DNA of 64,000 nucleotides from positions 72,838,101 to 72,902,100 of the forward strand of contig NC_089581.1 of the NCBI RefSeq assembly GCF_019320115.1. Reading direction: 5' to 3'. Origin of the DNA: Miscanthus floridulus (lineage: Eukaryota; Streptophyta; Magnoliopsida; Poales; Poaceae). Position 1 is the first letter of the stretch. Every line of letters starts with the position of its first letter. Positions 36,688 through 48,077 of this stretch are shown here, in pieces. Both the position numbers and the translations under genes were made by a program. The notes beneath the pieces were generated by a model, which searched no databases, was not told the DNA's origin, and worked only from the letters and a program-made list of their open reading frames with translations.

Positions 36688-36717
36688 ACGTGCGCGATGG
36701 CGCGCGTGATGGACTAG
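36688..36717 (+). other. Helitron 3' terminal hairpin and CTAG end
   Basis: Stem ACGTGCGC (36688-36695) pairs with GCGCGCGT (36700-36707). Six bases later the sequence is CTAG followed by T. Spacing and composition match Helitron 3' ends. Confidence 0.65.
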
Positions 36718-36950
36718 TGACAATATTTGATTTGCTTGAATACCAAATTTTTTGAGGCCCTGTTTGGTTCTTTTTTAGCTAGAGCATTCGCTTCTTTTGA
36801 TATTTTATCAAAAGCTTCCATTGCATTAGGGATATCCAAGTGTTTGCACTTCTTATCGGTCAAGATTTGGCACAATACGCTAGACCGTAGGACCTTTGGA
36901 AGAACCGCAAACTCAACCAATCAATCAAGCTGGCGACAAAATTGAAGCTA

Positions 36951-37110
36951 GGCCCTATTTGGCAAGGCTCTCTCTAGCTCCGGCTCCATGAGGAGCTAGA
37001 AAACGTGGCTTCTTCAGACTCCTAGTTCATTTCACTATAAGAGAGAAAAACGGCTCCCTGCTACTGGTTTAGAGGAGCCAGAGCCCCTAGAAGCCTTGCC
37101 AAACAGGCTC
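36951..37110. mobile_element. short TIR element (MITE)
   Basis: Ends are inverted copies: GGCCCTATTTGGCAAGGCT on the left and AGCCTTGCCAAACAGG on the right. About 160 bp, with no coding capacity. A further 'ggccctgtttggttc' at about 36757-36771 may be the end of another such element. The remainder of 36718-36950 has a minus-strand open stretch (36920-36714) I do not recognise. Confidence 0.7.
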
Positions 37111-37189
37111 TTAGTGGTCATGGGGTCCATATCTCCATAGTCCACGCCTATATAGGCAAGCTCTACCTGAACTTATCATATGCAACGGA

Positions 37190-37619
37190 GGCAAGAGTGC
37201 ACAACATGGACATCTCTTCTTCGCGCTGCTCCCGAAGGTCGGCATATGTAATCCATTTGCATGGTAGTGTTAGAATGGTCAATCCAGCTCATGTCAAGAA
37301 AATTTTTGGAGACAGATGCATCAACCCTGGGGACTGCTCTTACATCGATGGAGATAGACTGAAGCCCAAATGGGCTTGTTTAAGCTGATACGGGAATTTA
37401 TGTTTTCTAATTTTGTGCATTGTATATATATAGTCTCTATCTGCTCTAGATTGTGTAATAGGGTAGCAGACAGCTTAGCTGCTTATGGGGCTTGTAACTT
37501 GCAGGCTGATTCACATGTGTACTTAAGCCAGGTACTAGACTTTGTAATGGCTCTGGTGTCCGACTTGTCTGGAGCCAGTGTTTAATGAAAACTTCTGTTT
37601 TCTGTTCAAAAAAAAAAAA
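37190..37619 (+). pseudogene. 5'-truncated LINE (3' end with RNase H tail and poly-A)
   Basis: Reads CNRVADSLAAYGACNLQ (about 37455-37505), the end of the RNase H-like domain that closes ORF2 of plant L1 elements, then stop, a short 3' UTR ('taatgaaaacttctgttttctgttc') and a run of about 12 A at 37608-37619. The 5' boundary is uncertain. Confidence 0.7.
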
Positions 37620-37880
37620 TCACTGCTGGCTATGTACCTAGACAAGCATTAAAAAGTTGATTTATTTTTAGTAAGGAAGTAATTCCTAAACCCTAATTGA
37701 CAAGATATATAAATACGAAAATAGATCCATGATTGTTCTCTAGAATAACTTCAAGAGCCTCTTTACATTCATTTTTTATTGATAGGAAAAGATATTTTGG
37801 TAAAAAAAATCTCTCGGATAGCTTCTTTAATTAGATCTTCAAATATTGTCATTCTGATTTCTCAATCCCTATCCCATGTG

Positions 37881-38014
37881 TTCATCTTCCTCCACTTCAA
37901 AGGCTACGGCATCATCAATAGTGCCCAAAGCTAGTGCTCTTTAGGGCGTTCCTCTTCCTCCACTTCAAAAACTACAACATCATCAATAGTGGTCAAAGCT
38001 TGTGCTCTTTAGGT
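37881..38014 (+). repeat. tandem duplication, two units of about 67 bp
   Basis: Units at about 37881-37946 and 37949-38014 share 'cttcctccacttcaaa' and 'catcatcaatagtg', and each ends 'gtgctctttagg'. Non-coding; the function is unknown. Confidence 0.7.
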
Positions 38015-38159
38015 GGAGAAGGTAGGTTAACAAATGCTTTGCCATTAAGCTTCTTCCTCAATCAACAAGAATGAGGTTTGGATCCAATAAATAATTGTAG
38101 CCGTGACACTAAATATATGAGGTCTATTTGGACCTAAATGATGCATTATGCCAAGTTCT

Positions 38160-38395
38160 AGCACCACGTACGCAAAAACTACCCCTATAGGTTCGCGAAT
38201 TACACAAGTAGCCCTATAGACTGTGCCGTCATATCTCGAGATTGACGAAGTCGTCACAGATGCCTTCACTGAGAGCACAACACCGTTAAATTCTGGAATA
38301 AATCCAGGAAAATGCGGGCACCCGTGCAAGTCGAGGACTTGAACCCGAGTGGGCAGGTTCCACCACAAGGAACCTAACCAACTGAGTTAGGCTTA
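38160..38395 (-). mobile_element. tRNA-derived SINE, 3' truncated
   Basis: On the minus strand from about 38395 the sequence has a pol III box A (CTAACTCAGTTGG) and a box B (GGGTTCAAGTCCT, about 38331-38343), then a SINE-type body ('gacttcgtcaatctcgagat'). This matches the head of grass Au-like SINEs. No A-tail or target duplication could be found, so the 3' part seems lost. It is not a tRNA gene, because there is no cloverleaf beyond the two boxes. Confidence 0.7.
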
Positions 38396-38454
38396 GTTTG
38401 ATGTCACTCAAACATATAACAACTCCTTTATTGCCATCTAAAATTATAGATTTT

Positions 38455-39195
38455 CCTCGCTATCATTTATTTATAATTTTTGATCCCTTCATTGCCGTTA
38501 TCGTTCTATGGACAAACCTTATTATCTTGATTGCCATCCATATAGATAATTTATTCTCTTAAATACCATTAAGAGAACAAAACAACGTTATAAGATATTC
38601 GTTACACAAGACTAACTCCCACGAGCACCGTTGATAATCAAATTTGATCACTCTTTATAGTTTGAGCACGGTAGTATGCTTAGATAATTTATTTTACCGA
38701 ATTAATTTAATTTAAGTTTAATTCGGTACTATCTCTACGTAGATATTTTTATTTTTATCTCTCTATTAAAAAAGAAAATTTGGCATCCTCAGCTGTTCGA
38801 AGTCCGAATAAATAACGCATTCTTCCATATTAATTATTAAGCATGATCCATCTCCGACTACTTCCTAAAAAAAAGTCTTCCTCGATGCAGGCTCTTCATG
38901 ACCTTTGTGAACATTATTGTTTGAACATGAAATTCGTAGCTTTGCTCGTGAATTAAACTTAAATTCAATTAACCAGATTAAATAAATTGCCTAAGCATAC
39001 TATCAAACTCAAACTCAGAATGTAAAAATGGAGTTAGTCCTATGTAACAAGCACCTTGTAACGGTGTTTTATTCTCTCAACGGCATCTAAGGAAACAAAT
39101 TATCTATACCAATGACAATTAAGGAAATAGGTTTGTCAATACAACGATAATGACAATATAAAAAGTTTTAAAAATAAATGGATGGAAATAGAAAT
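38455..39195. mobile_element. element with long terminal inverted repeats (about 250 bp), no coding region
   Basis: The left arm (about 38460-38735) and right arm (about 38950-39185) are inverted copies with many substitutions. For example, 'gactaactcc' at about 38609-38618 faces 'ggagttagtc' at about 39031-39040, and 'tatagataatttattctctta' faces its complement near 39080-39105. The roughly 200-bp centre is AT-rich. Long arms and no ORF suggest a MULE-type or foldback non-autonomous element. Outer ends are eroded and no target duplication was found. Confidence 0.65.
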
Positions 39196-39420
39196 TCTCT
39201 TATATAGAAAAGGCATGCCTATAGAAAACTTAAGCCCGAAAGACGTCACCGGCCCACTGCAGCTAGCGACACGCCAGCCGCGTGGGTGTGGGAAACTTCC
39301 AGGGCGACTCTGGCATTCTTCCCTCACCCGGTCACCCCCCTCTATTCTTCGCTCGGGGTCCACGTATTGCCGGCCCCCCTGTCAGTGGCATTTTGACATC
39401 GTCTCGGCGCCTGGACGGTT

Positions 39421-39494
39421 AACTCCACGCACACTCCGAACAGATACTAGAGGAGAGGCTTAAAAAAAAAAAAAAAAAAAAACTCCACGCACAC
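39421..39494 (+). mobile_element. 27-bp retroposed fragment with A-tail and 14-bp TSD, just upstream of the P4H start
   Basis: AACTCCACGCACAC occurs at 39421-39434 and again at 39481-39494. Between them lie 27 unique bases and a run of about 19 A (39462-39480). The first copy follows TT, so the nick site is TT/AACT, as L1-type endonucleases prefer. This is the footprint of target-primed reverse transcription, cut extremely short. It lies 61-134 bp before the ATG, in the 5' UTR or core promoter. Confidence 0.75.
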
Positions 39495-39554
39495 CGCTTC
39501 TTCTTCCCCAGTTCAAGTGCTACACCGCTAGTCGCCTTCCCATCTCGCCGCGCC

Positions 39555-42500
39555 ATGGATTTCTGCCGCCACCTCCGTCTCGCCGCGGTGCTCGCGCTCC
39601 TCCTCGCTGGCTGCGCCTCTGCGGCGAGCCGGGGCGCTGGTTCCTTCGACCCCTCCCGCGTGGTCCAACTCTCGTGGCGCCCCAGGTGACGATCTGATCT
39701 CCCTCGTACACTCCGCTCTCTCCTTCCCCAAAACCCTAGGTCGTGCGGGAGTCTGACGGCTGTGTGATTTCGTGTGGCTATCAGGGCGTTCCTGCACAAG
39801 GGTTTCCTGTCGGATGCGGAGTGCGACCACCTCATCGTGCTGGTGAGTGCCGGAGGCTGGGCGGATTAGGTTGTGATGTTTGGTTTGGTTCGTTCGTTCG
39901 TTGGTTGATTGATTCGGCGTTTGATTGGTTGAAAGGCCAATGACAAGCTGGAGAAGTCTATGGTAGCAGACAACGAGTCCGGTAAGAGCGTCCAGAGTGA
40001 GGTGCGCACCAGCTCCGGCATGTTCCTGGAGAAGAAGCAGGTGAGCAGTTGGCACTCCAATCGATTTCACTTTCTTTCCATCGTCATCTTCTGGATTCGA
40101 ATGGTTTGGATATATGGAAAGGAGTATCATGTAGATTCTTTGCCCGTGTATGAAGTAATCGAAGGTAATGCTTGTACATTCACGGTGGTCTCCACAAGCA
40201 ATTGAAATTGGTTAAACTGTTAAGCAACAATTGCAACTTACTTTGGGTATTGCAATCCTGAAATACGAGGGAAATTTATTTGCTCCTTGAATTACTGATA
40301 GTTCTACATGGTTCTTAGGTTAAGACTTAATACTTGACAGTGGCGATCTATGGGTTAATGCTTCAATTAAATATTTGTTGCTATAGCTCTTTTGTGGTCA
40401 TTTGTGAAGTTTGATTGTTTCTATATGGGCTCTGGAGATACTGTAGGATGGCTAAGTTTGATTTTTACTTGTGGCGCTCATACATAATTTTCATGTTGGG
40501 TTTCACTATCTATACCCAATAACTTCAAGGATTAACTTTTTTTTTAAAAAAATATTTAGATACAGTGATCCATTCAACGGTGATGTTTGTAAGCATCTGT
40601 ACCTTGTAGTTGCCTAGAGCAAAATATTATATTAATTTATAGTTGCCTAGACCTCTTTTTGTCTTACACACTGTGAATTAAGGCCAACAAAATTGTTTCA
40701 TTTCTCTTTATTAAATGTTTGTTTGTTTTACTGGATGCTTAATTATATTACTCTATATTTATTTCAAAATTATATTACTCTATAAACTTGATTGAAATAT
40801 GCATCTTAGATGTGAACCGTAGGACCATATTATCTCATATGTACACAAAATCACTAATAGATTATTTGTTCTTGCTGGGTTCCATCTTCACTAAATTTGT
40901 ATCCCATTTTTTTTTATCTGGGGTGCACACTTGGTGCTCTGTGGGTGCCACACTGTTGATCCAAAAAGAATACCATAAATTTTGCATGACTACACAACGT
41001 AATGTTGTACTGCATCTGTGATGTTCTTTAAGTTCCAGTTTTTTAGAATAGTGCATCATGTACTTGTTGTCGGGTATTGATATTAGGGATACCCAAAGCA
41101 AGGAAGTTAGAGCCCACGCTGACTTCCCCGGATGGCCTGAGACATATTAAAAGGTCTCGCCCGACCCCAAGGTCGCGGGCTCCATCTTGGCCGACCTTGA
41201 GGCCGCGGGCTCTGTCTCGCCCAACCCCTTGGGTGCGGGCTCCGTCTCATCCGACCGACCCCAAGTACGCGGGTTCCGTCTCGCCTAAAGTCGCGGGCTC
41301 CGTCTCGCCCGACCCCAAGGACGCGGGTTCCGTCCCGCTGGGCTCTGTCTTGCCTGACCCCAAGGACGCGGGTTCCGTCTCGTCTGACGGGGACCCATAC
41401 CATCGCCAACCACTCCAGGTCCAAGCGTATGAGCCTGTATCAAAACTCTGACGCCAGGGAAGAGGCTGACACGCCTCGATGTAATCCGTGGCCATGACGG
41501 GCCATACCTGGGGATTCACATCAAGAACAGTGTCTGGCGTGCCGGTGCTGTTCTGCCTAATCCTCGTACGGACGCTGACAGATGCGTCAGTTCACCACGA
41601 CGTCCGCCGGGACGGAGTGGAACGCCATGACCGACAGATGATGCCTGCGCATGGCGCCAGTGACGAACAGGGCCGCGACATGGAGCCGTCCCTGTTAACA
41701 TCTACAGGATTGGCGGGACCCGCATGAAGGAGAAGGACCCGACAACCCTGGAAACATTCTTCTCTCTCTCGTTCTTCTCCTTTTCCTTCTCTGTAATCCG
41801 CGCTTTCCCTTCGCCTATAGGGGAAGCAGGGCGCCCCATGAAAGGGGGTATCTTGACACAAGAGCACGACACGAGCACACGGCTGAGCGGCAAGCGAGCT
41901 CTCAGCACCCGTTCACTCTTTCCACCAGAGACTTGGGATCCTCTCCCTCTCTCGCCTGTTTGTAACCCCTACTGCAAACCAAGTGTCGGTAACACGAGCA
42001 GTAGTGAACTGGACGTAGGGACGTTCCACCCAAACCGGTATAAACTCTTGTGTCCTCCGAGCACACCATCCGAGCCAGGCGCGCAAATACAAATTTACTC
42101 GTCGGTTGTCCGAAAACACCGACAATACTTCTCACAATTTTTCCACAAATGGGGCATTGTACCTTAAACGTATGGCAGGAAACTTGAATTTTATTGGGTG
42201 GCATAGTAGGAATGGTTATTATCACACACTGTGGTGTCCCTTGATGACCCGACAAGTTTTGGTAGGTGTTGTCCCTTGATATTTGGGTTAAGATGATTGG
42301 ATTTTGATCTATGCCATCTTTGTTCTTTGAGTTTAATCTGCCGAATTCTTTGCACTAGACAGTAAGATTTAGAATACCATGTTTGGATGATGTACTGTTC
42401 TACTGTAGTTTGTTTGATGCCATTTTGTTTTTGTTGTGCACATTGGCTTTATTGGGTTCTGGTTCAATGTCTGAATTGTCCATGAAGTTTTGGTTTTGTT

Positions 42501-45500
42501 AGTGTAGGAATTGGTCGCAATCATCCTTAACATATATGCATGTTCAACATGTGTTGTTGTGTTTAACAGCTTACGTGGTTATTCTGTGGCCCTGTTTGAC
42601 ACAGGTCCTGCTCTGACATCCATGCAGGATTTAGAGTTTGGAGTTTTCAGGGTAAAATAGAGGGATTAGACATATGTGTTTAATCCAAAACAATAAAATA
42701 TTTCTTAATTAAAACCTTTAGTGTGTCCACAGCTCCAGCTCCAAGATTTTCTGGAGCTGGGAATGATCAGCTCCAAATATTCTTGGATCTAGGACTGGCC
42801 AACTCCAAACAGTCTTGGAGCTGGAGCTGTGCCAAACAGGCCCTATATGTGTGCATTATCAATTTATCTTCTCATTTGATAAACCTGTTCGAGCTGTTGC
42901 TGAGTCATGTTCCACCTATGGGCATCAATGTCTTAACTTCATTTATTCTCATGCATCTTACTGTGATTGTTTAGGACTTGCTAGTTGAACTTGAACCTGA
43001 GCTATCCCCCTAGGTTCAGAACACCATACACTCTGTCATGTGTGATCTGTATTAATTAGATGGCCCTGAACCAAAGCAGCATGCTAATTGCTGATGACTG
43101 GAGGCCACACAACATGGGCAGGGATAGATGGAAGATACTAGGAACTATGAAACATTTCTTGATCAACGAGTAGAGGTACAAGCCCATCCTTATATAGATG
43201 GGATGACTGGCCTTTTAATGAGTTAGTTAACCTCTAGAATTAAGGAGAGTATCAACCCATTTCGGTTATAGGCGCATTAGAAGTATTAGGCTAAAAAAAT
43301 CAGAAAAAGTCCTGAAATTATCAAAAGAATAACAGGTCCATTGAAAATTTAAATTAGTACCACTGTTACAAATTTACCTAACTCCGAGTATAATAGTGCA
43401 CAGTTCAACCCTGCCTCTATCACTTGGACTTGCACTCCACCTTAGAGTTCAAACAGACCCAGGACAAATTGGGTTTCCACTATCCACACATCCACATATT
43501 ACTTAAGTTAAAGTTGAATTGAATACTATCTAATATCAAGCAAGTTTTGTTCACTATCATCAATGAAAATTCAATAAACTGCATTGTAATTGACTTGTAC
43601 ATACTGAGCAAAGTAGGAGATGCATCTTGAGCACCATTTGACATCTTCATCTATTAACTTCTGAGATACGAATTTCGTGCAAACTGAAAAAGTAAATCAT
43701 AATATCAATGGCTGAAGCAATTAAACAGCTAGAGATTGCCTTGTTGTACAACAACAACAACAACAACATAGCCTTTCAGTCCCAAGCAAGTTGGGGTAGG
43801 CTAGAGTTGAAACCCACCAAGAGCCCCAAGTCACGGTTCAGGCACTTCAATAGCTGCTTTCTAAGTACTCCTATTCAAACATCCTAAGCTTTCAAATCTC
43901 TTTTTATTGCCTCCCCCCATGTCAATTTCGGTCTTCCTCTACCTCTCCTCATATTATTAGCTTGGCTTAGGACTCCATAATGCACTGGTGTCTCTGGAGG
44001 TCTCCTTTGGACATGGCCAAATCACCTCAACCGATGTTGTACTAGCTTTTCTTCAATTGGTGCTACCTCTAGGCGATCACGTATATCATCGTTTCGAACT
44101 CGGTCCATTCTTGTGTGACCGCAAATCTATCGCAACATATGCATTTCTGCAACACTCAGTTGTTGAACATGTCGAATCTTTGTAGGCCAATATTCTGCTC
44201 CATAAAACATAGCCGGTCTAATCGTCGTTCTATAGAACTTGCCTTTTAGCTTTTGTGATACCCTCCTGTCACAGAGATTGCCAGAAGCTTGTCGCCACTT
44301 GATCCAATCTGCTTTGATTCTATGGCTAATGTCCGCATCAATATCTCCATCCCTCTGTAGCATCGATCCCAGATACCAAAAGGTATCCTTAGGCACTACT
44401 TGACCTTCTAAACTCACATCTCCCTACTCCTGTACAACTCCGCCAAAGTCGCATCTCATGTATTCGGTTTTAGTTCTGCTCAATCTAAAACCTTTAGACT
44501 CAAGGGTCTGCCGCCATAACTCTAGTTTCCTATTTACTCCCGCTTGGCTTTCGTCCACTAACACTACATCATCAGCGAACAACATACACTAAGGGATATC
44601 CCCTTGTATGTTCCTGGTAACCTCATCCATTACCAAGGCAAAGAGATACGGGCTTAAGGCTGACCCTCGATGAAGTCCAATTTTAATCGGGAAGTAATCT
44701 GTGTTACCATCGTTTGTTCGAACACTAGTCACAACATTGTTGTACATGTCCTTGATGAGGGTCATGTACTTTGATGGGACTTTATGTTTGTCCAAAGACC
44801 ACCACATAACATTTCTTGTTATCTTGTCATAAGCCTTCTCCAAGTCAATGAAAACCAAGTGGAGGTCCTTATTCTGCTCTCTAAACCGCTCCATAACCTG
44901 TCTTATTAAGAAGATTGTTTCTGTGGTTGACCTTCCGGGCATGAAACCAAATTGGTTTGTTGATATCTGCATCATTCCTCGCAGGCGTTGCTCGATGACT
45001 CTCTCCCATAACTTCATAGTGTGGCTCATCAACTTAATTCCCCGATAATTAGTATAACTTTGGATATCTCCCTTGTTCTTGTAGATTGGTACCAATATGC
45101 TTCTTCTCCGCTCCTCAGGCATCTTGTTCGATCGAAAGATATTGTTGAACATCTTGGTTAGCCTTGTTGTACATACATTTTTTTTAAAAAAAAAAACTAA
45201 AGATTGCCCTATTGACATGCTCTGTTTTACTGCATCTTACAAAAGTAGGCAAAGACACTATGTTGACACCTTTACTAGCAAATCAGCTTGCATGAAATTT
45301 GATTGGAGGTGTAGCTTTGGTACCATTCTTTTATAGACAATTCTTGCTTCTAATCTGTAATTGTGTCTGAATGGATCAGCGACATTGTTTTCTAGATAAT
45401 CTAGGAGGAAAAAACTAATCAAATTGTTCACTGGCTTTCACCTAATGACTGAGCTAGCACACATTAGTTACAAATAACTTGATCCTAGTGATATCATCAC

Positions 45501-48077
45501 CTTGAGGCGTTTGGAGAGAGGAAGATGGGCAACTTGTTATTTGGACTAATATTCAGGGCTATGAGCCAGTGAAAAGTTCTTTACTCTTTTTTTTTTGACA
45601 AGACAGCTACAGTTGGACTAGAATAAAGGTGTACACATACTTCATCGGTTAATTTTTAATTTAATGCATCTGTACAAGAAATACACTTTAAAAGGATAAA
45701 GCTTGTTTTCTGTTCCTTCCAAATGGAGAAGTTGAATTGTGACAAAAAAAAGGACCAAACGAATTATAGAACATTACTCTCTGGAAGGAAGATACTTTAG
45801 CTGGCTAAATGCTCTTGCTTTATTCTGAGTGCAAATCTCGAAAGCTTTCTACATACATTGGCGCTTAAGGTAGGCCTCCACTAGGCTTTTGAGAGACTCA
45901 GCTGACATCTATGACATTAGCATAGAATCACAGTGTGATGATAAGGCAATGAATTGGTGCCCCGGTCTAAGTCTGAAAGTTTGATGATCTTGGTTCTGAA
46001 CCAAAAGATTTTGGGGGCAAGTTATGTTCAGTGACTAAGTCTGAAAGTTTGATGACCATAGGATGCACACAATTGGGACTTCTCTCCCACAATATATTAC
46101 TGTTAGGCTAGCACATATAGCATATTATAAACATGATGGATTATGCTGAACCACAATTTTTACAGTGCAACTTAAAAATGCTATGCTCTACCTTTATACA
46201 TTTCAACTGTCTATATGAAATATTTAATCAATATAATTTCATTTTTGTACCTAATGTCTCTGACCTGAGATGTCCAATGAATTTATCCTCTATGCATGTA
46301 ATGTGTGTTTATCCTCTGTGCATGTAATGCACAATAATAGTAGGGCCATTTTGTTTTCTGCACACTGAATGTTCTGAAATTCAATCCCTCCCACTGTGTG
46401 GCGTGATGAATTTCAGTCTCTCAAACATAGCACCCCTCAGATCCAAGAATTCTGATACAGGGCAGTAGCACAAGGTAAACTTCACTGAAGGAATCACTCA
46501 TATATTGCTGGGATCTCACTCACAAACTCGGATTACTTTTTTTTGAAGCCTCTCATCTGGGTACAGTTGTAGCATCTGTTCATTCATACACACGCATGCA
46601 TCCAAGGACACCACACGTGCACGACTAGACCTACAACTAGACACAGAGTAGAAGACCGCGTCCTTCTAAAGATCACCGAAACCATCAACGGGAACATCAC
46701 AGTCCCTTTGTGGCATCACGCGTGAGGCTGTAGATTTTTATTTGGGAGCAAGTCCTGCTAAGAGACACATGTTCTATTCTAGGAATCGAACCGCGCCGGC
46801 TGCTTGGCCACTGCCACCGCTAGCCACTTGAGCCTTCGCTCGGTCTCGCAAACTCGGATTACTAACATGTAAGACATAATCTGCTGCTGATCTCCCTCTC
46901 TGGGTCAGGCATTTGGTCAGCTCCTGGTTGCTGTAGAGTGACCGAAGCCTTGAGGTGTCATGGCTTATTTGGAATTTGGAATTTGGAATTAGTAATGTAA
47001 TGTAATGTAGAAGATCTATCTCTTGGCTGGCAACAATTACCTATGTATATGACGATATGTTAACATAGATATTCACTTGGCAGGATGAAGTAGTAACGAG
47101 AATAGAGGAGAGGATATCTGTTTGGACATTTCTTCCACCAGGTACCTCGAAAGCTTCAATTAAATTACTCAAAAGCATTTCCTTCCTTTTAATTGTCAAC
47201 AATCTTAACTCTATGCTTCTGGCATGCTCAGAGAATGGTGAATCCATTCAGATATTACACTATCAGAATGGTGAGAAATACGAACCCCACTATGACTACT
47301 TCCATGACAAAAATAATCAAGCCCTGGGTGGTCATCGCATTGCCACTGTGCTCATGTACTTATCAAATGTTGAGAAGGGTGGAGAGACCATCTTCCCCAA
47401 TGCAGAGGTAGTTACTTATCCCTCCTGTGTTACTTTCTTAAGAGTGCCAGTTGTAATTGTAATAACTCCAACATTCCACAGGGGAAGCTATTACAACCCA
47501 AGGACGACACATGGTCTGATTGTGCAAGAAATGGATATGCAGGTATAACAGTGTTTCTTGTAGAACTCGAGTTACATTGCAGATCTGCAAGCTATATATA
47601 TCATCTTGACCAGTTCTTACCTGATGTGACTATGGCCCATGTCCCTTTTTATTTGATATAATGTCACTAGTAGTTTCTTAGCAGGCTTCCATAGCTTTAT
47701 CATGCGTGTACCTTCCACCATGCATATTTACTCTGATGTCTAGCTGCTGCTGGTTTCCATGTGCAGTTAAACCGGTAAAGGGTGATGCCCTGCTGTTCTT
47801 CAGTCTCCACCCTGATGCAACAACGGACTCTGAGAGCTTGCACGGTAGCTGCCCTGTCATCGAAGGCCAGAAGTGGTCCGCAACTAAATGGATCCATGTG
47901 AGGTCGTTTGACCACCCTGTCAAGCAGCCGGGTTCCTCTGACGGATGCGAGGACGACAATATCCTCTGTCCCCAGTGGGCGGCCGTGGGTGAGTGCGCCA
48001 AGAACCCTAACTACATGGTGGGGACCAAGGAAGCTCCTGGCTTCTGCCGGAAGAGCTGCAAAGTATGCACAGAGTAA
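39555..48077 (+). CDS. prolyl 4-hydroxylase with C-terminal ShK domain
   Basis: Hydroxylates proline in extensins, arabinogalactan proteins and other secreted proteins in the ER/Golgi, using Fe(II) and 2-oxoglutarate (family knowledge). Seven exons: 39555-39685, 39785-39842, 39936-40040, 47084-47141, 47232-47407, 47482-47542 and 47767-48077. All borders are GT-AG with matching phases, giving 299 residues. An N-terminal hydrophobic anchor spans about residues 7-24 ([18 protein letters not shown]). Conserved [11 protein letters not shown] follows, and then the HxD iron ligands H137/D139 (EPHYDYF). The last iron ligand is H222 (SLHG) and the 2-oxoglutarate lysine is probably K232. A six-Cys ShK domain occupies about 257-297. 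All catalytic residues are present, so the gene is probably functional. Intron 3 (40041-47083) is 7 kb because of transposons. Confidence 0.93.
41065..42124 (+). mobile_element. solo LTR (1,060 bp) in P4H intron 3
   Basis: Starts TGTTGTCGGG and ends ACACCGACA, with TTGTCGG/CCGACAA as inverted ends. The flanking duplications GTACT (41060-41064) and ATACT (42125-42129) differ at one base. It has no coding region. Near its left end is a GC-rich minisatellite. Confidence 0.78.
41155..41400 (+). repeat. minisatellite inside the solo LTR
   Basis: About seven degenerate units of roughly 30-35 bp built on 'ccgaccccaaggacgcgggttccgtctcg'-like sequence (core CGCGGGYTCCGTCTCGCC). Open on both strands only because of the repeat; no gene is proposed. 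Confidence 0.75.
42588..42843. mobile_element. MITE in P4H intron 3
   Basis: Inverted ends GGCCCTGTTTGACACAG and CTGTGCCAAACAGGCCC bound about 256 bp rich in 'agctccagctcc' motifs. No coding capacity. Confidence 0.8.
43741..45196 (-). mobile_element. 5'-truncated RTE-type LINE in P4H intron 3
   Basis: The minus strand ends in a (TTG)n tail (plus-strand (ACA)n at about 43748-43767), the usual RTE 3' end. Flanking target duplications are CTAGAGATTGCC (43729-43740) and CTAAAGATTGCC (45197-45208), one mismatch. The body encodes an RTE-clade reverse transcriptase. The right (5') end carries a T-run/A-run of unclear origin (45178-45196). Confidence 0.88.
44127..45218 (-). pseudogene. RTE reverse transcriptase remnant
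   Basis: Readable RT motifs on the minus strand: [18 protein letters not shown] (about 45040-45095), [26 protein letters not shown] (about 44830-44870) and [20 protein letters not shown] (about 44625-44685). A frame break lies near 44589, the FADD region is damaged (about 44560-44590), and the C-terminal part ([18 protein letters not shown]) is at about 44330-44385. The endonuclease half is missing. It cannot encode an active protein. Confidence 0.85.
46538..46848 (-). mobile_element. SINE (311 bp) with perfect 15-bp TSD in P4H intron 3
   Basis: Bounded by CAAACTCGGATTACT at 46523-46537 and 46849-46863. On the minus strand it starts near a tRNA-like head with box B GGTTCGATTCC (about 46784-46794) and ends in an A-run (plus-strand T-run at 46538-46544). 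The perfect duplication shows a fairly recent insertion. Confidence 0.88.

Larger units (their letters stand above)
21858..36717 (+). mobile_element. candidate Helitron, split by a nested Tekay retrotransposon
   Basis: The 5' end reads A/TCTCTTATTATC at 21858. The 3' end shows an 8-bp GC-rich hairpin (36688-36695 with 36700-36707, one G-U pair, loop GATG), a 6-base spacer, then CTAG (36714-36717) followed by T. Insertion between A and T with no duplication is the Helitron rule. Removing the 11.9 kb retrotransposon leaves about 3 kb that holds a promoter-like GC-rich first exon, several exon-like blocks with splice borders, and one CSLA exon. Such patchworks of gene fragments are typical of grass Helitrons. 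No Rep/helicase is present, so it is non-autonomous. The 5' terminus deviates by one base from the common TCTCTAYTA form, so the left end is the weaker one. Confidence 0.6.

Noticed and set aside
38330..38395. possible tRNA gene (box A and box B present)
   Set aside because: No acceptor stem or cloverleaf closes around the boxes, and a SINE body follows; it is a SINE head.
41077..41519. overlapping ORFs on both strands with repeated peptide motifs
   Set aside because: Produced by the GC-rich minisatellite in the solo LTR, not by a gene.
43748..43767. (ACA)n microsatellite
   Set aside because: It is the 3' tail of the RTE element, not an independent repeat.
46775..46848. possible tRNA gene on the minus strand
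   Set aside because: Only the promoter boxes are tRNA-like, and perfect TSDs show a retroposed SINE.
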